This document shows, piece by piece, positions 51,759 to 58,654 of a DNA stretch of 64,000 nucleotides (position 1 is the first letter of the stretch; every line of letters starts with the position of its first letter). This DNA comes from Sphaerimonospora mesophila NBRC 14179 = JCM 3151. Lineage in GTDB: Bacteria; Actinomycetota; Actinomycetes; Streptosporangiales; Streptosporangiaceae. The translations under genes were made by a program, and so were the position numbers. The notes under the pieces are model-generated. The model saw only the letters and a program-made list of their open reading frames with translations. It ran no database searches and was not told the origin of the DNA. The DNA lies in assembly GCA_001552515.1 (NCBI GenBank), contig BCRI01000006.1, positions 62,001 through 126,000 of the forward strand. Direction: 5' to 3'.

Positions 51759-52625
51759 TCAGGCGTCCCGATATCTGTCCCGGACCTCGGGGAGTCGCCG
51801 GAAGCCGGCCGACTCGTAGGTGGCCACGGCACCGACATTGGAGCTCGGGGTGCAGACGATCGCGCTCGACGAGCCCAGCTCCCGGAGCGCGGCCGCAGCG
51901 GCGAGGGTGATCGCCCTGCCGTGGCCGTGACCGCGATGTTCCCGGTGCACGCCCATCGGCTCGAGCAACCCGGGCTTACCCGGACCGGCCGACCACACCG
52001 TCACCGCCGCCACCGCGTCGCCCTGGTCGTCGTATGCGACCAGGCACCGGGCGCCGGCGTACGGCGGTCCTGCCGCCATCGCGTGCCAGCGCTCGTCCGT
52101 GAACGTCGACCCGTCGAACGATGCCCTCTGTACGGCGGTCCGCACGTGCGCCTGCTCCGGCCCGATCACCTCGATCCGCACGCCCGGATCCTTCACCGGC
52201 TCTGTGAGATCGCGGCGCAGCGGCGTCCACGGTTCGTCGGTGTTCCAGCCGTGCTCGGCCAGCAGATCTTGGACCAGTGCATGCATGGGTGCTTCGATGT
52301 TCACCTTCCCCTCGATCAGCACGCCGCGCTCCGGCTCGGTCACGTCCTCGACCAGTCGCTGTGCCAGCTCCTCGTTCCGCTGAGCGTCCGGCGCGATCGT
52401 CAGCCGCAACAGCTCGGGCTGGTCCAGCAGCCCGATGGCGAGAATCCGTCCGTCCCGGCTCCACGTCCGGACCGCTGCGGCCGTCGCCTCCGCGCCGAAC
52501 CGCCAGAACCAGCCCAGGTCCCCGGGATGCAGTTGCATCGGCGCCCCGTCGTGCTGCCACTCCCGCAGCACGCCCACGACCTCGCCGAGCTCGTCGACTC
52601 CCGGCTCACCCAACACGATCGTCAT
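51759..52625 (-). CDS. GNAT family N-acetyltransferase (tandem-domain)
   Basis: The protein of about 288 residues has a weakly conserved N-terminal GNAT-like half and a clear C-terminal GNAT domain. The acetyl-CoA-binding motif A reads 'PMGVHREHRGHGHGRAITLA', with the R/QxxGxG/A pattern in 'HRGHGHG', followed by 'SSNVGAVATYESAGF'. Such tandem GNAT proteins include mycothiol synthase (MshD), which also has two such halves, but length and motifs are not enough to claim MshD. The substrate is unknown. The ATG at 52625 is used; a GTG at 52637 is an alternative. Confidence 0.78.
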   Translation of the reverse strand: MTIVLGEPGVDELGEVVGVLREWQHDGAPMQLHPGDLGWFWRFGAEATAAAVRTWSRDGRILAIGLLDQPELLRLTIAPDAQRNEELAQRLVEDVTEPERGVLIEGKVNIEAPMHALVQDLLAEHGWNTDEPWTPLRRDLTEPVKDPGVRIEVIGPEQAHVRTAVQRASFDGSTFTDERWHAMAAGPPYAGARCLVAYDDQGDAVAAVTVWSAGPGKPGLLEPMGVHREHRGHGHGRAITLAAAAALRELGSSSAIVCTPSSNVGAVATYESAGFRRLPEVRDRYRDA

Positions 52626-52832
52626 ACTTCCGATCACACACCACCGCGCCGGCGGTCCGCATCCGATTTCCGGCCGGTCGGCGTGCCGGCGGATTCGGGA
52701 AGGGGCACGAGGGGGTCGGCGATGCCGCAGGTCGTCGTGGGAATGCCCGTCCCCGGTCAGCGCGACCAGCGATCGCAGGGCCGCCGACGGGGACCCGGAA
52801 CTGAAGATCCCCGAGCGGCGGGCCTGGGGAGA

Positions 52833-54134
52833 TCAACCGCTGGAGCAGCTGATGCCGGTGGGAGAGGCGGTGGCGTCCCCGTTGGCGAGGTAGCCGAACG
52901 TGGTGGTGCCGTTGGCGGGGATCGTGCCGTTGTAGGAGGCGTTCCGGACGCTGACCGTGCCGGTGGCGCCGTTGTTGATCCCGTTCCACAGGTTCGTGAT
53001 GCTCTGGCCGGAGGGCAGGGTCATGCCTACCGTCCAGCCGTTGATCGCCGCCGATCCGCTGTTACTGACCGTCACCTCCGCCTGGAAGCCGCCCGGCCAG
53101 CTGTTGATCGTCCGATATGTCGCGGCACAGCCCTGCCCCGGAGGCGTCGGGCTCGGCGTGGGAGTCGGCGTGGGAGTCGGCGTGGGAGTCGGCGTGGGAG
53201 TGGGAGTCGGCGTGGGGGTAGGGGATGGGGAGGGTGAGCTGCCGTCCAGGCCGAAGAAGCGGATGGCGTAGATGGCCATCCCGCGGTGCGGCAGGTCGTG
53301 GCCGGCTCCGTTGATGGTGTAGGCCTCGACCTGGCCGGAGCCGAAGACCCGCCGGGTCCAGCCGGACTGCGGGCTGCTGGTGGAGGTGGGGGTCTGGCTG
53401 ATTCCCCACACGTTCGTCCACTGGTCGACTTCCTTCTGCAGCATGCTGTAGTTCAGCACGTTGTCGTTGGTGCCGTGCCAGGCCGTCACGCGCGGCCGGG
53501 GTCCGGTGTAGCCGGGGTAGGCGTTGCGCACCAGGTCACCCCACTGCTGGGGCGTCTTGTCACCACACCCCGCAGGCCCGAGACAGCCGAAGGGCACGCC
53601 GGAGAACGGCGCGCCGGCCTTGAAGACGTCCGGGTAGGTGGCCAGCAGGTTGTTGGTCTCCATCGCGCCCGAGGAGAAACCGGTGGCGAACACCCGGTCG
53701 GGGTCACCGTTGTAGCGCTGCTTGACGTAGTCGACCATGGAGACGATCGAGACCGGGTCGCTGCCGCCACCGTGGCGCAGGGCCTCGTTCGACCAGACGT
53801 CGAAGCAGTTCGACAGGCCGTTGGCGCTCTTGTTCGCCTGCGGGTAGATGACGACGAAGCCGTACTGGTCGGCCAGCGACGCGAACTCGGTGCCCTGGTA
53901 GAAGCCGGACGCCGTGCCGTTGCAGCCGTGCATCGCCACCAGGATGCCCGGACGGGCCGCGACCTGGTTCGGGACGTACAGGTACATCCGGATGTTGCCG
54001 GGGTTCGTGCCGAAGTTGGTCACCTCGGTCAGGCCCGCCGCCGACGCCTGCGGCACCGGCGCCACGAACATGGACAACGCTGTGATCACCGCTGCGACAC
54101 CGGCACCGGCGAGTCTTCTGGTCTGCCGTCTCAT
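52833..54134 (-). CDS. Secreted CE1-type esterase (PHB depolymerase family) with CBM2
   Basis: The 433-residue preprotein has a signal peptide (about 1-32, 'VAPVPQASAA'), an alpha/beta-hydrolase domain of the esterase/PHB depolymerase family and a (Pro-Thr)n linker. A C-terminal family 2 carbohydrate-binding module follows, with conserved aromatic residues in 'NSWPGGFQAEVTVSN' and 'INGWTVGMTLPSGQ'. The nucleophile Ser is in 'ATGFSSGAMETN', Asp is probably in 'WHGTNDNVLNY' and His in 'NGAGHDLPHRG'. The CBM2 suggests action on plant cell-wall material, such as acetyl-xylan or feruloyl esters, rather than PHB. The linker is encoded by a 12-base repeat tract at 53153-53221. Confidence 0.88.
   Translation of the reverse strand: MRRQTRRLAGAGVAAVITALSMFVAPVPQASAAGLTEVTNFGTNPGNIRMYLYVPNQVAARPGILVAMHGCNGTASGFYQGTEFASLADQYGFVVIYPQANKSANGLSNCFDVWSNEALRHGGGSDPVSIVSMVDYVKQRYNGDPDRVFATGFSSGAMETNNLLATYPDVFKAGAPFSGVPFGCLGPAGCGDKTPQQWGDLVRNAYPGYTGPRPRVTAWHGTNDNVLNYSMLQKEVDQWTNVWGISQTPTSTSSPQSGWTRRVFGSGQVEAYTINGAGHDLPHRGMAIYAIRFFGLDGSSPSPSPTPTPTPTPTPTPTPTPTPTPTPSPTPPGQGCAATYRTINSWPGGFQAEVTVSNSGSAAINGWTVGMTLPSGQSITNLWNGINNGATGTVSVRNASYNGTIPANGTTTFGYLANGDATASPTGISCSSG
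53153..53221. repeat. Microsatellite-like 12-bp repeats encoding the Pro-Thr linker
   Basis: Units of GGCGTGGGAGTC repeat about five times on the plus strand. On the coding strand they give the PTPT linker between the esterase and its cellulose-binding module. Tracts like this readily change in copy number. Confidence 0.85.
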
Positions 54135-54689
54135 CCTTCCGCCTTTTCTCGGGGGTTTCTTCGGGGGGCCGCGTTCAACGCGGTCGTGCGGTGGAGGTCG
54201 CCTGTCGGCCCGTCTCCTTCGGACCCTCGCTCCGCTCGCGGAATCCGTTCGTGCCTGCCGGGCGGTTGTCGAGCCGACTCGGCCGTCCCCGCCGACGGTT
54301 GCGGTCACCGCGCCGGCGATGCCCTGGCGGCGTCGGCCGGCACTGCGAGGAGACACGCGCGCCGACGGCGCCGTTCGGGAGACATCGCGAAGCTCCGGCC
54401 CGGTGGTGCGCCGTCGGGCGCGGTCCCGACCTCGCGCGCCCGGAGGAGCCGAGGGTCCGGCCAACGCGGGACCGCTCGCCAGGTGACAGTTCAGGGGTCT
54501 CGTCTCGTGGTGAGGCCGGCGAGATTCGGCGACCTGTCGGTGGGGATTGGCTGGAACCGAGCTCGGATGTGCTGCTTGCATCAGCGCTGATGTCACCAGT
54601 CGGCGTGCCGGGCTTCGACGTGCGCGGCAGACGCCTCGCCGGTCGTTCAGGACCTATGCCGACGACCCGTGCAGCCGGTGGCAGGCTTT

Positions 54690-54703
54690 TGTTAACGTTA
54701 ACA
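54690..54703. promoter_or_regulatory. Palindrome TGTTAACGTTAACA, LacI-type operator
   Basis: This perfect 14-base palindrome has the central CG typical of LacI-family operators. It lies 556 bases upstream of the esterase start, with no gene between. Confidence 0.5.
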
Positions 54704-54881
54704 TTCTGTCCGTCGGCCGAGCCCCTCTCCGTCGGGTGACTGCAGGTGGTGTGGGGCAGAGCAAATACGAGGGAGAGCGCGACTGTCAAGGGTCCGATGC
54801 GTGCCCACATCGACCGCATGGGGTCGAGCGTGAGCCAACTGGGCGTTGCCGCGACGGCACACCGAATCGGCGGTGGCACAC

Positions 54882-55003
54882 GGTGAAACTTTCACCCATG
54901 CTCTTCGTTCGATGGACGACCCACCGAAAGTTTTCTGAGGCTTGTTCGGCTTGTACGCCCAGGTTCTACATCTGCGTTCAGGAAAGAGAATCGAAACTTT
55001 TCG
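54882..55003. promoter_or_regulatory. Cluster of GAAA-N-TTTC palindromes
   Basis: GGTGAAACTTTCACC (54882-54896) is a perfect palindrome. CGAAAGTTTTC (54925-54935) and CGAAACTTTTCG (54992-55003) are near relatives. The CGAAA-N-TTTCG form is known for LacI-type regulators of xylan genes in Streptomyces (BxlR). Three copies within 120 bases suggest a regulated carbohydrate promoter. Confidence 0.5.
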
Positions 55004-55316
55004 TAATAGCATTGACAGATTTCGGAGACGTTTACACACTAGGGAGTGTTGAAAAAGTCCTGGCCGGCACGAGCGTGGATCCAGATGGATGCATCGTCTC
55101 CGCGGCGGCCCCGCTGTTCGGTGGTGGTGGTGCCCGAGCGGCGGACGCCCGTCTACGGCGCCCGGTGGTGTGCGGCCCCTCATGGCGGGGCGCGGCGTCG
55201 AGCCCGCGGGGATACCCCCGCGTTCCCTTTTGGGATTCGGCCACGGAGGCTCACGCATGGGCGCGAACGTCACACCCCGCCCGCGATCCGGTGCTCCTTA
55301 CGTGGCCCCGCAGTCC

Positions 55317-56330
55317 CTAATCGGTCGGCGTGGTCCCCGCAGCGGGGTCCTGCGGCATCGCCTGGGCCTGCTGGTCGTACGACTGCGGATAGCCGCCCTG
55401 CTGCTGAAGGTAGGGCGCGTGGCCGTACGCCTGCGGCGGAGCGCCGTACGGCTGGGGGGCGCCATACGCCTGCGGCGCAGCGCCGTACGGCTGGGGCGGA
55501 GCCCCGTAGGGCATCGGATAGCCGTAGGGCTGCTGCTGCGGATAGGCCACCGGGTAGGTCTGAACCGGCACGAAACCGACGGCGTAGCCCGGCGCCATCC
55601 CCGGATAGGCGGCCATCTCCTGCCCGCCGGGGGCCTTGGCCCGGCGGCCGCCCATCCTCCCGGCCGCCGTCGCATGCGCCATCCGGCGCAGCCTGCCCTC
55701 GAGCATGAGCCACGCGAGCAGCGCCAGCACCACGAGCACGGCGGCGACGATCGCGAGCTTGTTCGCCAGCGCCGGCTTGTCGAACTCCGGCGTGGCCTTG
55801 CGGATCTGGTACTCCACCGCCTCAGGCGTGGGCGCGTCGAACGCCATCTCCTGTGCCGGCGTCTGCTCCGCCGGCGGTGCCTGCTGCGACTCGGGCGGCG
55901 TCGTCGCGGCGGGAAGCGAGACCTCCGGCTCCGTGGTGGCCGGGGTGTCCGAGCCCGGGTTCGAGTCCGTGTAGACCGGGACCGGCGGCTGAGTCGTGTG
56001 GATCGGCGCCGTGTCCTCACGCTGCTTCGGCGGGTCGTCGGCTTTCTTGTCGTCGTCCTTCTTGTCCCCGACCGGCTTGGGCGGCGTCGGGGTGACCGTG
56101 ACGGTCTGCGTCACCACCGGATCACCGGTCGGGGTCGGCGACGGACTGTTCCCGGGCGTCTCGGTGATGGTCACGGTGACGGTCTCGCACTCGCCGGGCA
56201 GACACGGTTCCACGGGGGTGTTGTCCGCCGCGTTCGCACTGATCGCCGGCCCCACCGTGAGCACGGCCAGCGTGGCGAGGGCCAGCGAGGCGAAAGCCGA
56301 GGACGCGGCCCTGATCTTTGCGCGTCCCAT
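55317..56330 (-). CDS. Secreted or membrane-anchored Pro-rich protein with Tyr/Gln-rich cytoplasmic tail
   Basis: The protein of about 337 residues has a signal peptide ('LALATLAVLTVGPAISANAA'), a Thr/Pro/Glu-rich extracytoplasmic region with 'EPCLPGECETVTVTITE' (two Cys), a membrane helix at about 185-210 ('LAIVAAVLVVLALLAWLML') and a basic stretch. The tail is made of 'YGAPPQPYGAAPQAYG'-like repeats. Type I topology with a Pro/Tyr/Gln tail is typical of actinobacterial scaffold-like proteins. It is the last gene in the direction of the secretion-like cluster, separated from it by the NUDIX gene. GGAGG precedes the ATG at 56330. No family was recognised. Confidence 0.65.
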   Translation of the reverse strand: MGRAKIRAASSAFASLALATLAVLTVGPAISANAADNTPVEPCLPGECETVTVTITETPGNSPSPTPTGDPVVTQTVTVTPTPPKPVGDKKDDDKKADDPPKQREDTAPIHTTQPPVPVYTDSNPGSDTPATTEPEVSLPAATTPPESQQAPPAEQTPAQEMAFDAPTPEAVEYQIRKATPEFDKPALANKLAIVAAVLVVLALLAWLMLEGRLRRMAHATAAGRMGGRRAKAPGGQEMAAYPGMAPGYAVGFVPVQTYPVAYPQQQPYGYPMPYGAPPQPYGAAPQAYGAPQPYGAPPQAYGHAPYLQQQGGYPQSYDQQAQAMPQDPAAGTTPTD

Positions 56331-56441
56331 CACCGCTCGCCTCCACCATGTCTCATGCCCAGGGGTCAAGGGAGATTCTAGTTGGGTAAAACCCCCAGCA
56401 AAGCCCTTCTCGGTCACGAATTCGCGCCCAGAATCCCGTAC

Positions 56442-56831
56442 TCACAGGAGTTTCTCGACGGCGGCGACGATCGGCAGATCGGCCGCGATCCAGGCGACCT
56501 CGTAGAGCTCGTGTGACTCCAGCCAGCGCAGCGCGAGGTGCTCGCGCGCGTACGGGACGCCCGCCGCGATGCTCGCGAGCCAGACCCGCATGACGTGCCC
56601 GCCGGGCAGCGGCCAGTCCCCGCCCACCCGGCGGCCGACGACGATCTCGACGCCGAGTTCCTCTGCGCACTCGCGGACCAGCGCCTCGTGCTCGCTCTCC
56701 CCCTCGTCGACCTTGCCGCCGGGGAACTCCCAACCACCCCTGAGCTCGGGCGGCGCGGCCCGCTGGGCGGCGAGCAGCCTGCCCTCCCGCACGATCGCCG
56801 CCCCCACGACGAGCTTTCCCATCACGTCCAT
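56442..56831 (-). CDS. NUDIX hydrolase (MutT-like)
   Basis: The 129-residue protein has a complete Nudix box, 'GKVDEGESEHEALVRECAEE' followed by 'LGV' (Gx5Ex7REUxEExGU), and the MutT-type start 'VVGAAIVREGRLLAAQRAAP' with 'WEFPGGKVD'. It should hydrolyse a nucleoside diphosphate derivative, most likely oxidised or methylated (d)NTPs such as 8-oxo-dGTP or 5-methyl-dCTP. The length is normal. It lies six bases downstream of the CwlT-like gene and may be carried on the end of the secretion-cluster transcript, although functionally it is probably separate. Confidence 0.88.
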   Translation of the reverse strand: MDVMGKLVVGAAIVREGRLLAAQRAAPPELRGGWEFPGGKVDEGESEHEALVRECAEELGVEIVVGRRVGGDWPLPGGHVMRVWLASIAAGVPYAREHLALRWLESHELYEVAWIAADLPIVAAVEKLL

Positions 56832-56837
56832 GACCGC

Positions 56838-57974
56838 CTAGGTTAGATCGCGCCTGAGCTGGGCCTGGACGTCGGCGTTCTCGAGCGGCCGGGTGAAGCC
56901 CACGATGCTCGGCCGGTCGCCATAGGTCGTGACCTTGATGGGCCCACATCGTGTGCAGCGCGCCTCGACCATCTTCCCCGGCGCGACCACCAGCCCGACG
57001 TGTCCTGGGCGGTCGATCGACGTTCCTGGGCCCGCGTTGAAGAACACCAGGTCGCCCGGCCGCTCGCTGCCCGGCTGCACCCGCACGCCGAAGGGCCACT
57101 GCCCGAAGGTCGTCCTGGGGATCGACAGCCCGGCGTGGCGGTAGGCCATGTAGATGATGCCCGAGCAGTCGAAGGCGTCCGGGCCCGTCCCACCCCACCG
57201 GTACGGCTTGCCGCGCTGGGCGAGGGCGTACTCCAGGATCTTCTGTACGACCTCGCCGGAGGCCGCGTCCACGTAGCCGATGTCGCAGGCCGGGTCGGCC
57301 TCGGGCGGCAGACCGATGTCGCCGGTGACCGCGTAGCGCTTGGCGATCTCCAGGACCTGGTCGACGTACCAGGTGGCCCGGTTGTAAACGAAGATCGCCC
57401 GCCTGAGGTCGTCGGGAGCGCCGTTGCGCTTGAGCATCTTCGCCGCGCCCAAAATCGCGTCGGCCGGGTTGTAGACGTCGCCGTACCCGTCACCGTCGCC
57501 GTCCGAGGCGTACCCGTTGATCCCCGGCGCGATCTTGATCTTGGCCTTGCCGCCCCACGTGCTGATCAGGAACTGCATCGGCCCGGCGGCGCCCGCGTAG
57601 TTGGTGCCGTTGCCGACTCCGGGCAGCTTCGACCGGCCGTGGTCGGTCTCCCGCTTGCCGATGGCGGCGAGCACGTTCCACTGGACGCCGATCTCCTTGC
57701 CGACCTTCTTGTAGAGCTCGAGATATTCGGCCGGGATGTCCGTCCTGGCCGTCTCCGACACCCCCAAGGTCGCCGTGTCCGCCTCCGCGCAGTCCTCCGC
57801 TGTTCTGCCACCGAGCAGGAACGACGGCAGGGGCGTCATCAGAATGATCGATCCGATGAGCGTGAGCGGGACGATCACGGCCAGGGCGAGGAGCACGGCC
57901 ATGAGCGGCCGCCCCCGAGCCGTGATCACCCGGAACGGCGCCTGAAACAGCGTCCGACGGGGCGGCATGATCAC
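56838..57974 (-). CDS. CwlT-like bifunctional lytic transglycosylase/NlpC-P60 hydrolase
   Basis: The 378-residue protein has one N-terminal membrane helix (about 25-48). A lysozyme-like transglycosylase domain follows, with catalytic Glu109 in 'AIGKRETDHGRS' and 'GAAGPMQFLISTW'. The C-terminal NlpC/P60 endopeptidase domain has Cys270 in 'DAFDCSGIIYMAYRH' and His325 in 'RPGHVGLVV'. This two-domain plan is that of CwlT/Orf14, the wall-opening enzyme of Gram-positive conjugative elements. The GTG start overlaps the stop of the upstream gene by 4 bases. A calcium-binding-like 'DGDGDGYGD' insert lies in the first domain. Confidence 0.87.
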   Translation of the reverse strand: MIMPPRRTLFQAPFRVITARGRPLMAVLLALAVIVPLTLIGSIILMTPLPSFLLGGRTAEDCAEADTATLGVSETARTDIPAEYLELYKKVGKEIGVQWNVLAAIGKRETDHGRSKLPGVGNGTNYAGAAGPMQFLISTWGGKAKIKIAPGINGYASDGDGDGYGDVYNPADAILGAAKMLKRNGAPDDLRRAIFVYNRATWYVDQVLEIAKRYAVTGDIGLPPEADPACDIGYVDAASGEVVQKILEYALAQRGKPYRWGGTGPDAFDCSGIIYMAYRHAGLSIPRTTFGQWPFGVRVQPGSERPGDLVFFNAGPGTSIDRPGHVGLVVAPGKMVEARCTRCGPIKVTTYGDRPSIVGFTRPLENADVQAQLRRDLT

Positions 57975-58636
57975 GGCGTCGTGTCCCCGTCCTGGCCCTC
58001 GTCGGCGAGTCCGAGGTCGTAGACCCGCCAGTCGCCGCCCGCCTTGATCACGGTCACGGCGAAGCGGTCGCTCTCGTCCTTGTCGCCGTCCTTGTCGGTC
58101 ACGTGCCGCACCGAGCCGACGACGAAGACCACCTGGCCCGCGGTCATGTCGCGGATCGTCTCCACCCGCGCCGACGCCCGCGAGACCACCTGGTCGGCAC
58201 GGTTGCGCTGCACCAGCGCCGGATCGGTCATGGCCCGGGTGAGCTGCGCGGCGAACTCCTCGGTGGAGAACGCGCCGAGCCGTCCGGCGAACGCCGCCGG
58301 TTCCTCGTCGTACCGGAAGGTTCCGTACGACTCGGTGAACCGCCGCGCGAGATCGGCGGCGGCGCCGAGCTCCTGCCGCGTCAGCGGCAGGTAGTCGTAG
58401 ACGTCGAAGTTCGCCGGAGTCTTCGCGACCTGGCGCGGCACCGGGCTGCGCGGTGCGACGGCGGCCGTCTCGGACGGTCTGTGCTCGCCCGTGGCCGTAC
58501 GGCCCTCGCCGCCCTGCGCCGTTGCCTCCCCCGACGTGGGCGGGTTCATCGTGAGGTAGACGCCCACGGCGGCCAGCACGACGACGGCTCCGGCGAACGC
58601 GAGCTTCTTGCCCCTGTCATTTCCCTGTGTGCTCAT
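57971..58636 (-). CDS. VirB8/TcpC-like single-pass membrane protein
   Basis: The 221-residue protein has a short basic start, a membrane helix at about 12-30 ('LAFAGAVVVLAAVGVYLTM'), a disordered spacer and a C-terminal domain. That domain is predicted as alpha/beta with 'ADLARRFTESYGTFRYDEEP' and a last strand set 'GQVVFVVGSVRHV..DRFAVTVIKAGGDWRVYDLG'. An NTF2-like fold on a single helix is the plan of VirB8 and TcpC, scaffold proteins of type IV secretion and Gram-positive conjugation. The match is by topology and context, not by a diagnostic motif. It overlaps the CwlT-like gene by four bases and follows the channel gene by 18. Confidence 0.6.
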   Translation of the reverse strand: MSTQGNDRGKKLAFAGAVVVLAAVGVYLTMNPPTSGEATAQGGEGRTATGEHRPSETAAVAPRSPVPRQVAKTPANFDVYDYLPLTRQELGAAADLARRFTESYGTFRYDEEPAAFAGRLGAFSTEEFAAQLTRAMTDPALVQRNRADQVVSRASARVETIRDMTAGQVVFVVGSVRHVTDKDGDKDESDRFAVTVIKAGGDWRVYDLGLADEGQDGDTTP

Positions 58637-58654
58637 GGACGTCTGGTCACCCGG

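Larger units (their letters stand above)
54135..55316. other. 1.2-kb region without a convincing gene
   Basis: Several open frames cross this stretch, but none has a recognisable domain or a good ribosome site. Around 54880-55050 the base composition is unusually AT-rich. The region holds several palindromes of LacI-operator type, a good TTGACA -35 box at 55012-55017 on the plus strand (possible CACACT -10 at 55035-55040) and, at 55042-55060, a sequence reminiscent of insertion-sequence ends (GGGAGTGTTGAAAAAGTCC). No transposase is present. It may be a long regulatory region of the esterase or the scar of a lost element. Confidence 0.5.

Noticed and set aside
54175-54879. Minus-strand frame of 234 codons upstream of the esterase
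   Set aside because: The translation is Arg/Pro/Ser-rich with no conserved block and no ribosome site, and it covers apparent regulatory palindromes. It is likely non-coding.
55042-55060. Insertion-sequence end
   Set aside because: The sequence resembles some IS termini, but no matching second end, target duplication or transposase was found in the window.
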